The notes under the pieces are model-generated. The model made no database searches. It was not told where the DNA came from and saw only the letters and a list, made by a program, of their open reading frames with translations. A program made the translations under genes and the position numbers. Shown piece after piece: positions 16,958-26,872 of a DNA stretch of 32,878 nt. Source of the DNA: Listeria fleischmannii subsp. fleischmannii LU2006-1 (GTDB taxonomy: Bacteria; Bacillota; Bacilli; Lactobacillales; Listeriaceae); contig NZ_ALWW01000033.1 in the NCBI RefSeq assembly GCF_000344175.1, positions 1-32,878 of the forward strand, read 5' to 3'. Position 1 is the stretch's first letter. Each line of letters starts with the position of its first letter.

Positions 16958-18100
16958 ATGAACGAATTTAATCTTGTGGCTACCGCTGCATCTGGACTTG
17001 AAGCTATTGTCGGCAAAGAAGTCAAACGTCTAGGATACGAACCAAAAGTGGAAAATGGAAAAGTGTTTTTTAGTGGGGATAAAAATGCGATTGCACGCGC
17101 CAATTTATGGCTTCGTGTTGCGGACCGCGTCAAAATTGTTGTAGGTGAATTTAAAGCGACAACGTTTGATGAGTTATTTGAAAAAACAAAAGCCTTACCT
17201 TGGGAAAATTATTTGCCACTGGATGCGGCTTTTCCGGTATCAGGTAAGTCCGTTAAGTCAACACTATTTAGTGTGCCGGATTGTCAGGCGATTACTAAAA
17301 AAGCGATTGTGAATCGGCTTAGTGAAAAGTACCGGCGGAGTGGAAGGCTCATGGAGACGGGGGCGCTTTTCAAAATAGAGGTGTCGATTTTAAAAGATGT
17401 TGTAACGCTTACGATTGATACGAGTGGCGCGGGCTTACATAAACGTGGTTACCGGACGGCTCAGGGCGGGGCGCCGCTTAAAGAAACGATGGCCGCAGCG
17501 CTTGTGTTACTTACGAGTTGGCATCCGGATCGGCCTTTTTATGACCCTGTTTGTGGGTCGGGGACTATTCCGATTGAAGCGGCGATGATTGGGCAAAATA
17601 TTGCGCCTGGATTTAATCGCGAGTTTGTTTGTGAAACGTGGGACTGGATGCCGGAAAAAGTGTTTCAAGAGGCTAGGGATGAGGCGGAACGTTTAGCTAA
17701 TTATGATCAGCCGCTTGATATTTTAGGTGCAGACATTGACCATCGTTTAATTGAAATTGCCAAGCAAAATGCGAAAGAAGCAGGGTTTGGTGATTTAATT
17801 TCGTTTAAACAAATGCAAGCAAGTGACTTTACAACTGAAAAAGAATACGGGGTTGTTGTGGCGAATCCACCGTACGGGGAGCGTTTAGAAGATGAGGAAC
17901 AAATCCGCATTCTGTATAAAGAAATGGGCGAAGTCTATGCGAAGATGCCAACGTGGTCGGTGTATGTATTAACCAGTTATGAGAAATTTGAAGAAGTGTA
18001 CGGGAAGAAAGCAACGAAAAAACGAAAATTGTATAATGGCTATTTGCGAACTGATTTATATCAATACTGGGGACCAAGAAAACCAAGAAACAAGGAGTGA
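16958..18100 (+). CDS. ypsC: THUMP-domain class I rRNA methyltransferase (RlmL/YpsC family)
   Basis: A 380-residue RNA methyltransferase. The N-terminal ferredoxin-like and THUMP regions (F-N-L-V-A-T-A-A-S-G-L-E-A, then F-x-A-T-T-F-D-E-L-F-E) bind RNA. The Rossmann domain has the SAM loop D196-P-V-C-G-S-G-T and the catalytic N303-P-P-Y-G-E-R motif, typical of N2-guanine methylation. E. coli RlmL makes m2G2445 in 23S rRNA; this is the shorter Firmicute form without the RlmK part, so the exact site is inferred. ATG 16958 is preferred over 16949 and 16952 because AAAAAGGA then has good spacing. The next gene starts 5 bases after its stop, so the two form an operon. Confidence 0.9.
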   Translation: MNEFNLVATAASGLEAIVGKEVKRLGYEPKVENGKVFFSGDKNAIARANLWLRVADRVKIVVGEFKATTFDELFEKTKALPWENYLPLDAAFPVSGKSVKSTLFSVPDCQAITKKAIVNRLSEKYRRSGRLMETGALFKIEVSILKDVVTLTIDTSGAGLHKRGYRTAQGGAPLKETMAAALVLLTSWHPDRPFYDPVCGSGTIPIEAAMIGQNIAPGFNREFVCETWDWMPEKVFQEARDEAERLANYDQPLDILGADIDHRLIEIAKQNAKEAGFGDLISFKQMQASDFTTEKEYGVVVANPPYGERLEDEEQIRILYKEMGEVYAKMPTWSVYVLTSYEKFEEVYGKKATKKRKLYNGYLRTDLYQYWGPRKPRNKE

Positions 18101-18105
18101 CAAAT

Positions 18106-19620
18106 ATGTCAGAAACCGTTTATGAACTTGAACAAGAATTTTTAGCTTACGTTAAACGAAAAGAAGCGCTTAACGAGGCATTAAATTTAGTTTATTGGGA
18201 TATTCGCACGGGCATTCCTAAAAAGGGAGCCACAGCACGTTCTCTTGTCATTGAGGTTTTAGCAGAAGACATTTTTAAACTAGAAGTGTCTGAAGAAATG
18301 GCGGCTTTTATTGCAGCACTCACGCCACATAAAGACGAGTTAAATGAAGTGAGCCGTAAAACGCTCGAAGAATGCAGCCGTTTATATGAACGCAATAAAA
18401 AAATTCCAGCAAAAGAATTTGCCGCTTACTCCAAATTAGTGGCGGATGCGGAAACGGTTTGGGGAGAGGCCCGGGCACAAAATGATTTTTCGAAATTTGC
18501 GTCTTATTTAACGGATATCGTGGCGATGAAGCGCAAATTTATCGAGTATTGGGGTTATGATGCTAATAAGTATGATACTTTACTCGATCAATATGAACCT
18601 GGTATGACGGTAGAAATCTTGGATAATGTGTTTAATAAACTTCGCACAGGAATCACGGATTTACGGCAAAAAATGAAACAGGGCGTTACGCCGGATGCCG
18701 CACCGCTAAAAGTTAATCTGGCAAAAGAGATTCAAAAAACATTTAGTGAACGTGTTTTAAAGAAAATGGGATTTGATTTTGAGGCAGGACGTTTAGATGA
18801 CACGATTCATCCGTTTGCTATCGGTTTAAATCGCGGCGATGTCCGAATTACAACGCGTTATGATGAAGCCAATTTTAAAATGGCCGTGTTTGGCATTATT
18901 CACGAGGGCGGGCATGCGATTTATGAACAAAACTTTGATCCAAAACTTGCCGGAACACCGCTTAGTGAAGGTGCTTCGATGGGCATTCATGAATCACAAT
19001 CACTCTTTTATGAAATTATTTTAGGCTCCAGTTTCGCGTTTTGGAAAAGTAATTACAAAGACTTGGCTCTTCTTTCTAAACCTGCATTTGACGATGTGTC
19101 ACTTGAGGATTTTTACCGAGCTACAAACATTTCTGAAAGTTCCCTCATACGAATTGAGGCGGATATTTTAACGTATCCCTTGCATATCATGATTCGCTAT
19201 GAACTTGAAAAAGCCCTTATGAACGGCGAACTAGAAGTGGCCGATTTACAAGAGGCATGGGCAGACAAATACGAGTCATATCTTGGCATTCGTCCAGAAA
19301 AAGATAGCGAAGGCGTGTTACAAGATATTCACTGGGCAGGTGGTGACTTCGGTTATTTCCCTTCGTATGCACTTGGCCTGATTTACGCTTCCCAGTTTTT
19401 CCATACGATGAAACAAGAAATTCCAAATCTAGACCAGGTTATCGCAAGTGATGATTATACGGAAATCCGTGAGTGGCTTACAAAAAACGTTCATCAATAC
19501 GGTAAGCTAAAAAAACCACTTGAAATTTTGCAAGATACAACAGGCGAAAGTTTAAACCCGGATTATTTACTAGATTTACTAAAAGAGCGATATGCATTCG
19601 TTTACAAATTAGAAAGCTAA
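18106..19620 (+). CDS. M32-family thermostable metallocarboxypeptidase
   Basis: A zinc carboxypeptidase of the Taq type removing C-terminal residues from peptides, 504 residues, cytoplasmic. M32 motifs are all present: H266-E-G-G-H270 (zinc site), H295-E-S-Q-S, I-R-I-E-A-D and Q-D-I-H-W-x-x-G-D-F-G-Y-F-P-S-Y. The ATG at 18106 is preferred over GTG 18097, since AAGGAG at 18092-18097 touches that GTG. It forms a pair with the upstream methyltransferase, as in L. monocytogenes. No terminator is obvious after it; the xpt promoter begins 11 bases downstream. Confidence 0.94.
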   Translation: MSETVYELEQEFLAYVKRKEALNEALNLVYWDIRTGIPKKGATARSLVIEVLAEDIFKLEVSEEMAAFIAALTPHKDELNEVSRKTLEECSRLYERNKKIPAKEFAAYSKLVADAETVWGEARAQNDFSKFASYLTDIVAMKRKFIEYWGYDANKYDTLLDQYEPGMTVEILDNVFNKLRTGITDLRQKMKQGVTPDAAPLKVNLAKEIQKTFSERVLKKMGFDFEAGRLDDTIHPFAIGLNRGDVRITTRYDEANFKMAVFGIIHEGGHAIYEQNFDPKLAGTPLSEGASMGIHESQSLFYEIILGSSFAFWKSNYKDLALLSKPAFDDVSLEDFYRATNISESSLIRIEADILTYPLHIMIRYELEKALMNGELEVADLQEAWADKYESYLGIRPEKDSEGVLQDIHWAGGDFGYFPSYALGLIYASQFFHTMKQEIPNLDQVIASDDYTEIREWLTKNVHQYGKLKKPLEILQDTTGESLNPDYLLDLLKERYAFVYKLES

Positions 19621-19630
19621 AAAAAAGCGA

Positions 19631-19659
19631 TTGACCAAATAAAAAACGTTCGTTATAAT
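19631..19659 (+). promoter_or_regulatory. Promoter of the xpt-pbuX operon
   Basis: TTGACC (19631-19636), 17-base spacer and perfect TATAAT (19654-19659). Transcription would start near 19666, 14 bases before the riboswitch aptamer. Confidence 0.85.
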
Positions 19660-19679
19660 GATACAATAATTAAACATGA

Positions 19680-19750
19680 CACTTATATAATAATTGTGAT
19701 ATGGACAATGAGTTTCTACCCGGTTGCCGTAAATAACCGGACTATGAGTG
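19680..19750 (+). promoter_or_regulatory. Guanine-type purine riboswitch aptamer
   Basis: A three-way junction of the purine class. P1 is CACTTAT (19680-19686) with ATGAGTG (19744-19750). P2 is TTGT / ACAA with loop GATATGG, P3 is CGGTT / AACCG with loop GCCGTAA, and the junction strands are TATAATAA-like and GTTTCTAC. The specificity base, in G-A-C-T-A-T-G at 19742, is C, as in guanine/hypoxanthine switches; adenine switches have T there. After P1, GAGTGATA (19746-19753) can pair with TATCTCTC (19786-19793), the left arm of the terminator. Guanine binding would lock P1, free the terminator and switch xpt-pbuX off. Confidence 0.93.
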
Positions 19751-19783
19751 ATATGCATGAATCAGCCCGGCTGGTTTATTTCG

Positions 19784-21736
<1,953 letters not shown>

Positions 21737-21740
21737 GGGC

Positions 21741-21772
21741 AAAAAAAGACATACGAATCGGTATGCTTTTTT
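21741..21772 (+). terminator. Terminator after pbuX
   Basis: The short stem CATAC (21750-21754) / GTATG (21761-21765) is extended by an A-run pairing with a T-run (21741-21747 with 21767-21772). The A-tract could also serve the opposite strand. The T-run runs into the -35 of the rpsN promoter. Confidence 0.7.
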
Positions 21773-21773
21773 G

Positions 21774-21801
21774 TTGACAAATGGATGGAAAAGCGTAAAA
21801 T
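21774..21801 (+). promoter_or_regulatory. Promoter of rpsN
   Basis: A perfect TTGACA (21774-21779), 16-base spacer and TAAAAT (21796-21801). The predicted start near 21808 lies inside the Zur-like palindrome. Confidence 0.82.
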
Positions 21802-21827
21802 GTAAAACGTAATCATTATTATTTACA
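21801..21827. promoter_or_regulatory. Zur-like operator at the rpsN promoter
   Basis: A 27-base dyad centred on C21814, with 10 of 13 base pairs symmetric. Outer arms are TGTAAA / TTTACA and the core is CGTAATCATTA. Against the B. subtilis Zur box TCGTAATNATTACGA the central 15 bases match at 11 of 14 defined positions. It begins at the last base of the -10 and covers the predicted start site, a good place for repression. Zinc control is inferred from this and from the zinc-free type of S14 encoded downstream. Confidence 0.7.
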
Positions 21828-21843
21828 AAAGAAAGGAGAAACT

Positions 21844-22113
21844 ATGGCTAAAAAATCAAAAGTAGCAAAACATGAACGTCAAAAAGCGCTTGTTGAACAA
21901 TACGCGGAGCTACGTAGAGAACTAAAAGCAGAAGGCCGTTATGACGAACTTCGAAAATTACCTCGTGACAGTTCTAAGACGCGTTTGCATAATCGCTGCG
22001 AATTAACAGGACGTCCTCATGCTTATATGCGTAAATTTGGTATGAGTAGAATCCGTTTTCGTGAGCTCGCACATAAAGGGCAAATTCCTGGTGTAAAAAA
22101 AGCCAGTTGGTAG
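21844..22113 (+). CDS. rpsN: Ribosomal protein S14, zinc-independent (C-) paralogue
   Basis: An 89-residue S14 of the long type. It ends in the S14 block R-C-E-L-T-G-R-P-H[17 protein letters not shown] and has only one cysteine, so it lacks the two C-x2-C pairs that bind zinc in the short S14. In B. subtilis such a paralogue (YhzA) replaces the zinc-binding S14 under zinc limitation and is repressed by Zur. The Zur-like operator here supports the same role. ATG 21844 has AAAGGAG 5 bases upstream. It is monocistronic, with its own promoter and terminator, unlike the S14 gene of the main ribosomal operon. Confidence 0.95.
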   Translation: MAKKSKVAKHERQKALVEQYAELRRELKAEGRYDELRKLPRDSSKTRLHNRCELTGRPHAYMRKFGMSRIRFRELAHKGQIPGVKKASW

Positions 22114-22130
22114 ACATATAATGAACGGAG

Positions 22131-22159
22131 GAGGCTGGAAGTGTTCCAGCTTCTTTTTT
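22131..22159 (+). terminator. Terminator after rpsN
   Basis: A 10-bp stem GAGGCTGGAA (22131-22140) / TTCCAGCTTC (22144-22153) with one wobble and a 3-base loop, followed by six T. Confidence 0.88.
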
Positions 22160-22160
22160 A

Positions 22161-22169
22161 TGGTAAAAT
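22161..22169 (+). promoter_or_regulatory. Candidate extended -10 promoter for the exonuclease gene
   Basis: TGGTAAAAT just after the rpsN terminator, 30 bases before the next ATG. There is no clear -35. Confidence 0.35.
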
Positions 22170-22198
22170 GAGACAAGAAAACTAAAAGGAGTCTCATA

Positions 22199-23074
22199 AT
22201 GGAAACTAAACAACCTAATTTACTTGTTATTGATGGTATGGCACTATTATTTCGTGCGTTTTATGCAACAGCGGTGAGTAAACAATTTATGTACAATGAA
22301 AGTGGCCTGCCTACAAATGGGGTTCAAGGGATGTTGCGGCATATTTTTGCGGCAATGCGCCAAAGTCAGCCAACACATACAGTTATTTGCTGGGATATGG
22401 GCTCACAAACATTTCGAAATGAACTTTTTGATGGTTATAAAGCTGGCCGAACAGCGCCGCCAGAAGAAATGATTCCCCAGTTTGATTTAGCGAAAGAAGT
22501 AGCGGAAGCTTTTGGGTTTGTAAACATTGGTGTTCCGGGATTTGAAGCGGATGACTGTATTGGAACCATTACAACTAGGCTAACATCAGATTTAAACACA
22601 ACGGTTTTAAGTGGAGATAAAGATTTACTACAACTTATTCATCCTAAAAATGAAGTATGGATTATGCAAAAAGGCTACGGAAATTATAAGCGCTATGATG
22701 AAGCTACTTTTTATGCAGAAATGGGAATTACTCCAAGTCAATTCATTGATGTGAAGGCGCTCATGGGCGATACTTCAGACGGGTATCCAGGCGTGCGTGG
22801 GATTGGTGAAAAAACGGCCTTAAAGCTTATTCAAGAATTTGAGACGATAGACGGTGTTTTAGCGAACCTTGATCAACTTAAACCCGCTCAGCAGAAAAAA
22901 ATTGCAGAAGACCGAGACATGCTTTTTTTAAGCCAAAAACTAGCCGCTATTCATACGGATGTACCACTGGAAATAGATTATGAACGCTGTTTATTCCGCG
23001 GTTTTTCTAAAGAAATGAGTGACGCTTGCATGCATTACGGTCTGAAAACCGTGCAGCGGGATATTGAGGTGTAA
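22199..23074 (+). CDS. 5'-3' exonuclease (FEN / Pol I 5'-nuclease-like, YpcP family)
   Basis: A stand-alone version of the 5' nuclease domain of DNA polymerase I, 291 residues. It can remove RNA primers or flaps during lagging-strand maturation. Metal-binding acidic residues are D12 (L-V-I-D-G), D66 (C-W-D), E116-A-D118-D119, D140-K-D142 and D191-x2-D194 in M-G-D-T-S-D-G-Y-P-G-V-x-G-I-G. That last stretch leads into the helix-3-turn-helix (G-I-G-E-K-T-A). The arch segment Y-K-A-G-R is also present. ATG 22199 has AAAGGAG upstream. It is followed after 4 bases by the DUF1801 gene. Confidence 0.92.
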   Translation: METKQPNLLVIDGMALLFRAFYATAVSKQFMYNESGLPTNGVQGMLRHIFAAMRQSQPTHTVICWDMGSQTFRNELFDGYKAGRTAPPEEMIPQFDLAKEVAEAFGFVNIGVPGFEADDCIGTITTRLTSDLNTTVLSGDKDLLQLIHPKNEVWIMQKGYGNYKRYDEATFYAEMGITPSQFIDVKALMGDTSDGYPGVRGIGEKTALKLIQEFETIDGVLANLDQLKPAQQKKIAEDRDMLFLSQKLAAIHTDVPLEIDYERCLFRGFSKEMSDACMHYGLKTVQRDIEV

Positions 23075-23078
23075 AGAG

Positions 23079-23474
23079 ATGCTAAACGAAATAAAAACAG
23101 AAACCGTAAAAGCAAAATTCCTCTCCTATTCAAAAGAAGAACAAATCAAATTGCTTGAACTAAGAAGGATTTTATTTCACATCGCCCATCTCATAAACCC
23201 AAGTGAACCCCTTATCGAATCGTTAAAATGGGGGCAGCCAAGTTATGCTATGAAGGGCGGGACACCTGTTAGGCTTGACTCATTTGGTGAAAAGCAAGTG
23301 GCCTTGTTCGTTCATTGCCAGACGCATTTAATAGACCATTTTCGAACGATTTTCGGTGGTGAATTGGTCTTTTCAGGCAACCGGGCCATCGTATTTGATG
23401 TAAATGCTCCTTTGCCAGAAGCTGCCATTCAACTGTGTGCGGAAGCGGCGTTTACTTATCATAAGAAGAAATAA
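23079..23474 (+). CDS. DUF1801 / YdhG-like domain protein
   Basis: A 131-residue soluble protein with the DUF1801 pattern: a helical N-terminus (L-L-E-L-R-R-I-L-F-H-I-A), then E-S-L-K-W-G-Q-P-S-Y, and a later F-H/C-strand region with H-F-R-T-I-F. This fold resembles iron-chaperone frataxin-like proteins, but the function is not established. ATG 23079 is chosen for the GAGGTG 7 bases upstream; an in-frame TTG at 23064 would overlap the previous gene. It ends at a strong two-way terminator and is therefore in the exonuclease operon. I do not recall it at this position in L. monocytogenes, so it may be an added gene. Confidence 0.75.
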   Translation: MLNEIKTETVKAKFLSYSKEEQIKLLELRRILFHIAHLINPSEPLIESLKWGQPSYAMKGGTPVRLDSFGEKQVALFVHCQTHLIDHFRTIFGGELVFSGNRAIVFDVNAPLPEAAIQLCAEAAFTYHKKK

Positions 23475-23517
23475 AAGAAGCCCCCGAAGTAGTGTTTCGG
23501 GGGCTTCTTTTATTTTT
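23473..23517. terminator. Strong bidirectional terminator
   Basis: A perfect 16-bp stem (AAAAGAAGCCCCCGAA at 23473-23488, TTCGGGGGCTTCTTTT at 23496-23511) with a 7-base loop. T-tracts follow on both strands. It serves the DUF1801 gene on plus and the RNase HI-like gene on minus, and it overlaps both stop codons. Confidence 0.95.
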
Positions 23518-23896
23518 CCGATTGAATGGCTTGGCGCGCTAATTCATCGGCTTTTTTATTTTGCGATACATTCCGGTAATTGATATAAAAAAGTGGAATT
23601 AGTTCCGAAAGTTGTAAAATCGCGTCTAAATGTGGCTTAAATAATGGATTTTTAGCATAGCGCTTCTCGACGCTATCAATCACAATTTTAGAGTCCGTAT
23701 AAAGCCGAACAAAATCGGGGTTGTGCGTGAGTGCCAATTCAAGGCCTATTTTACAGGCTATAAATTCCGCTTCGTGATTGGTTAAAATGCCAATGGGAAG
23801 GGCATGTTGCTCATAAATTTGGTCGGATTTAATGACAACGCCGGCCCCGCTTAAACCAGGACTGCCGGAGCTAGCCCCGTCCACAAAAACGTCCAT
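23510..23896 (-). CDS. RNase HI-family protein
   Basis: A 128-residue RNase H-fold protein that would cut RNA in RNA-DNA hybrids. The four acidic active-site residues are in place: D6 (V-D-G-A-S-S-G-S-P-G), E44 (A-E-F), D68 (Y-T-D-S-K) and D117 (N-K-K-A-D-E-L-A). There is no N-terminal hybrid-binding domain. B. subtilis relatives of this compact type have been described as lacking measurable RNase HI activity, so activity here is unproven. ATG 23896 has AAGGAGG upstream on the minus strand. It is downstream of cspD but separated from it by a terminator. Confidence 0.85.
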   Translation of the reverse strand: MDVFVDGASSGSPGLSGAGVVIKSDQIYEQHALPIGILTNHEAEFIACKIGLELALTHNPDFVRLYTDSKIVIDSVEKRYAKNPLFKPHLDAILQLSELIPLFYINYRNVSQNKKADELARQAIQSEK

Positions 23897-23954
23897 TTCG
23901 TACTCCTCCTTGATGTGTTTTCCTTATTATATTTTGTTCGTTCTTAAAATGCAA

Positions 23955-23982
23955 AAATAAAAAAGCCGGCAGAAGCCAGCTT
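23955..23982 (-). terminator. Terminator of cspD
   Basis: On the minus strand AAGCTGGC-TTCT-GCCGGCTT (8 bp, one wobble) is followed by a T-rich run. It lies about 20 bases after the cspD stop and ahead of the RNase HI-like gene. Confidence 0.85.
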
Positions 23983-24003
23983 GTCCGTGTCAAATTAGTT
24001 TCA

Positions 24004-24204
24004 TTATACTTTTTCTACATTGGCCGCTTGAGGTCCGCGATTTCCTTCGACCACTTCAAAGGAGACTTCTTGACCTTCTTCTAACGATTTGTAACCATCA
24101 CCTTGGATTGCCGTGAAGTGAACGAAAATGTCTTCGCCGCTTTCTGTTTCGATAAAACCATAACCTTTTTCATTGTTAAACCATTTTACTTTCCCATTTT
24201 GCAT
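24004..24204 (-). CDS. cspD: Cold-shock protein (CspA family)
   Basis: A 66-residue single-domain RNA/ssDNA chaperone. It has both RNA-binding motifs: K-G-Y-G-F-I-E (RNP1) and I-F-V-H-F (RNP2), with the typical [10 protein letters not shown] start and G-P-Q-A-A-N-V ending. ATG 24204 has GGAGG about 10 bases upstream; the longer upstream frame has no ribosome site. The gene symbol follows Listeria usage, where the cold-shock gene at this place is called cspD, and is otherwise uncertain within the family. The predicted 5' untranslated region is about 70 bases, which could carry temperature-sensitive structure. Confidence 0.93.
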   Translation of the reverse strand: MQNGKVKWFNNEKGYGFIETESGEDIFVHFTAIQGDGYKSLEEGQEVSFEVVEGNRGPQAANVEKV

Positions 24205-24281
24205 TGAAATAAATCCTCCAAATCTTGGCCCTTTTTTAAGTGACCTTTCTGTCATACAAGAAAGTCTTATACGATACTCTT

Positions 24282-24311
24282 AATATAAACCAAAGTACCT
24301 AATAAGGTCAA
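24282..24311 (-). promoter_or_regulatory. Promoter of cspD
   Basis: On the minus strand TTGACC (24311 to 24306), 18-base spacer and TATATT (24287 to 24282), each 5 of 6 to consensus. The predicted start is near 24275. Confidence 0.7.
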
Positions 24312-24485
24312 GATAATTTTTAAAAAATTATATAATCTTCTGACTTGTAAAGGTTTTCTTTTTTGTTTTTATCGTTTTTTTATAAAAATGGGGATTAGAC
24401 GAGGTGCCGAAAGTACTAAAATTAACAATTTAATGTTTTATCATGCCTTTTTCTCAAAAAGAAAAAAAGTTTAGGGGTAATTGCT
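24312..24485. other. AT-rich gap between divergent cspD and mntR
   Basis: No reading frame of merit. It holds long T-tracts, a short hairpin (TTTTTAT / ATAAAAA near 24370-24390) and AATTTTT-AAAAATT near 24315-24330. With the two divergent promoters it makes up the 345-base space between the cspD and mntR starts. I see no MntR-type operator (TTTGCC-dyad) in it. Confidence 0.4.
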
Positions 24486-24513
24486 TTGTTAAATTTGTGT
24501 TGTGTAGTACAAT
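24486..24513 (+). promoter_or_regulatory. Promoter of mntR
   Basis: TTGTTA (24486-24491), 16-base spacer and TACAAT (24508-24513). Transcription would start near 24520, 30 bases before the ATG. Confidence 0.6.
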
Positions 24514-24549
24514 TTGTATGTGAACGAAATTGAGTTGGAGGGTAGTGCT

Positions 24550-24978
24550 ATGCCAACACCTAGTATGGAAGACTATATTGAGAAAATCTATTCTCTGATT
24601 GAAAACAAGGGTTATGCGCGAGTTTCGGATATTGCTGACGAACTGATGGTGCATCCTTCTTCGGTGACGAAGATGGTACAAAAACTTGATAAAGATGGCT
24701 ATCTGGTGTATGAAAAATATCGTGGTTTGATTTTAACTGCAAAGGGCAATAAAGCTGGGAAACGACTACTTGAGCGTCATACACTCTTAGAAAGTTTTTT
24801 ACGTACAATCGGTGTGAAAGAAGAGCATGTTTATGAGGATGTGGAAGGAATTGAACATCACTTAAGTTGGAATTCAATTGATCGAATTGGCGACCTCTTG
24901 CAGTTTTTTGAAGAGAACGAAGATGCACTTATAAAGCTTCGTGAACTGAACGCTCGAAATTTTGACAAAGAAGAATAA
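24550..24978 (+). CDS. mntR: Manganese-responsive transcriptional regulator MntR (DtxR family)
   Basis: A 142-residue repressor that senses Mn2+ and shuts off manganese uptake genes. The N-terminal winged helix-turn-helix ([22 protein letters not shown]) contacts DNA, and the C-terminal helices form the dimer. All six metal ligands of B. subtilis MntR are at identical positions: D8, E11, H77, E99, E102 and H103. D8 in place of Met marks it as an MntR rather than an iron sensor. The start ATG 24550 gives the exact family length and has GGAGGG 7 bases upstream. It is transcribed alone. Confidence 0.96.
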   Translation: MPTPSMEDYIEKIYSLIENKGYARVSDIADELMVHPSSVTKMVQKLDKDGYLVYEKYRGLILTAKGNKAGKRLLERHTLLESFLRTIGVKEEHVYEDVEGIEHHLSWNSIDRIGDLLQFFEENEDALIKLRELNARNFDKEE

Positions 24979-25073
24979 GGTATCACGGAATTGTAAAATG
25001 TAGATGCGCAATCCTCTTTTCCGTACAGTAAAAATTTACTGGCCGATTTTTTCGGTGCCTAAAAAGGAAAGGG

Positions 25074-25101
25074 TTTACATTTTGCATTTTCTTATTATAC
25101 A
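25074..25101 (+). promoter_or_regulatory. Candidate promoter of fhs
   Basis: TTTACA (25074-25079), 16-base spacer and TATACA (25096-25101). TATTAT at 25093-25098 is an alternative -10 but would leave a 13-base spacer. Confidence 0.4.
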
Positions 25102-25119
25102 TATTTGGAGGGGAATAGA

Positions 25120-26802
25120 ATGACAAAAGAAGTAAAATCAGACATCGAGATTGCACTCGCAGCAAAAGTAGATCCTATTACACAAATCGCGGAAAGTATC
25201 GGTCTTAGTGCCGATGACCTTGAACTCTACGGGAAAACGAAGGCAAAATTGACCTATGAAACCATCCATTCGCTAGAAAACAAAGAAAATGGGAAATTAA
25301 TTTTAGTTACAGCCATCAATCCAACACCAGCTGGTGAAGGAAAATCAACTGTAACGGTTGGTCTTGGGGATGCTCTTTCTAGGAAGGGTAAGAAAACGGT
25401 CATCGCACTTCGCGAACCTTCGCTTGGCCCAACAATGGGAATTAAAGGTGGGGCAACAGGTGGGGGCTATGCCCAAGTTGTTCCTATGGAAGATATTAAC
25501 TTGCATTTTACAGGAGATTTCCATGCGATTACGACAGCCAATAATGCGTTATCAGCGTTCATTGATAACCATATGCAACAAGGAAATGATTTAAATATTG
25601 ATCAACGCCGTATTGTTTGGAAACGTGTTGTAGATTTAAACGACCGTGCCCTTCGTAAAGTAGTAGTTGGATTAGGCGGACCAATTCAAGGTATTCCGCG
25701 TGAAGATGGTTTTGATATTACAGTGGCGTCTGAAATTATGGCGATTATTTGTTTAGCAACAGATTTAAAAGATTTAAAACATCGTTTAAGTGAAATTGTG
25801 ATTGGTTATAACTATGCAAGAGAACCAATTACAGTAGGGGAACTAGGCTATGAAGGTGCCCTCACTTTACTTTTAAAAGATGCCCTAAAACCTAATTTGG
25901 TTCAAACTTTAGAACATACTCCGGCCATTGTGCACGGTGGACCATTTGCTAATATCGCGCACGGCTGTAATAGTATTTCTGCTACCAAAACAGCGCTGAA
26001 ACTCGGTGAATTTGTTGTAACAGAAGCTGGATTTGGTGCCGATTTAGGAGCAGAAAAATTCTTAGATATTAAAGTTCCTGCTTTAGGAAAAGCACCTGAT
26101 TGTGTAGTTATTGTGGCAACCATCCGCGCGCTTAAAATGCATGGTGGTGTTGCAAAAACTGAACTGGGTTCTGAAAATGTTGAGGCACTAAAAGCCGGTT
26201 TTGCCAATCTTAAAAAGCATACGGAATCTATTCAACAATTTGGTTTGCCTTTTGTTATTGCGATTAACAAATTTATTACTGATACAGATAACGAAGTGAA
26301 AGCATTAGAAGAGCTTTGTTCCGCTAATGATATTCCGTTTTCACTTACAGAAGTATGGGAAAAAGGCGGAGAAGGTGGTCTTCCACTTGCTGAAAAAGTC
26401 ATAAGTGAAATCGAAAAAGGCACAGCAAATTATACACGCCTTTATGATGATGCGGAATCTATTGAGGCTAAACTTGAAAAAATTGTAACGAAAATTTATG
26501 GCGGTATGGGCGTTGAACTTTCAACTAAAGCCCAAAAACAAATTGTAGATTTTAAAAAATACGGTTGGGATCGTTATCCTATTTGTATGGCTAAAACGCA
26601 ATATTCGCTTTCTGATGAACCAACTTCTCTTGGCCGACCAGAAAACTTTACCATTCATATTCGCGAATTTATTCCAAAACTTGGAGCAGGATTCATTGTT
26701 GCTTTAACTGGCGATGTGATGACGATGCCTGGTCTTCCGAAAAAACCTGCGGCACTAAATATGGATGTTGATGAAAATGGGAATGCAATGGGATTATTTT
26801 AA
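25120..26802 (+). CDS. fhs: Formate-tetrahydrofolate ligase
   Basis: Makes 10-formyl-tetrahydrofolate from formate, ATP and tetrahydrofolate, feeding purine synthesis and initiator tRNA formylation. It is 560 residues, the normal length. The P-loop-like nucleotide site is T69-P-A-G-E-G-K75-S-T. Other signatures are [27 protein letters not shown]-x-[17 protein letters not shown] and the C-terminal [17 protein letters not shown] 25120 has GGAGGGG 6 bases upstream and is chosen over a TTG at 25105. It is single-gene, ending in a strong terminator. It supplies the folate pool also used by thyA, dfrA and panB in this window. Confidence 0.97.
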   Translation: MTKEVKSDIEIALAAKVDPITQIAESIGLSADDLELYGKTKAKLTYETIHSLENKENGKLILVTAINPTPAGEGKSTVTVGLGDALSRKGKKTVIALREPSLGPTMGIKGGATGGGYAQVVPMEDINLHFTGDFHAITTANNALSAFIDNHMQQGNDLNIDQRRIVWKRVVDLNDRALRKVVVGLGGPIQGIPREDGFDITVASEIMAIICLATDLKDLKHRLSEIVIGYNYAREPITVGELGYEGALTLLLKDALKPNLVQTLEHTPAIVHGGPFANIAHGCNSISATKTALKLGEFVVTEAGFGADLGAEKFLDIKVPALGKAPDCVVIVATIRALKMHGGVAKTELGSENVEALKAGFANLKKHTESIQQFGLPFVIAINKFITDTDNEVKALEELCSANDIPFSLTEVWEKGGEGGLPLAEKVISEIEKGTANYTRLYDDAESIEAKLEKIVTKIYGGMGVELSTKAQKQIVDFKKYGWDRYPICMAKTQYSLSDEPTSLGRPENFTIHIREFIPKLGAGFIVALTGDVMTMPGLPKKPAALNMDVDENGNAMGLF

Positions 26803-26805
26803 AAG

Positions 26806-26830
26806 AAAAAGCGCGATTTTCGCGCTTTTT
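26806..26830 (+). terminator. Terminator after fhs, first copy of a repeated hairpin
   Basis: A perfect 11-bp stem AAAAAGCGCGA (26806-26816) / TCGCGCTTTTT (26820-26830) with a 3-base loop. Bases 26808-26830 recur exactly at 27006-27028. Confidence 0.88.
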
Positions 26831-26872
26831 CGCTTGTAGAAAAACTCAAAGATTACGCAAAACAAAACGCTT

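Noticed and set aside
24312-24480. MntR operator for autoregulation of mntR
   Set aside because: No dyad resembling the TTTGCC-type MntR site was found; the region is only AT-rich.
24560-24928. 122-codon open frame on minus opposite mntR
   Set aside because: It has no ribosome site and lies wholly opposite a gene with all six metal ligands conserved; the composition is that of a shadow frame.
25902-26207. Minus-strand open frame within fhs
   Set aside because: Shadow of a highly conserved gene; no start signals.
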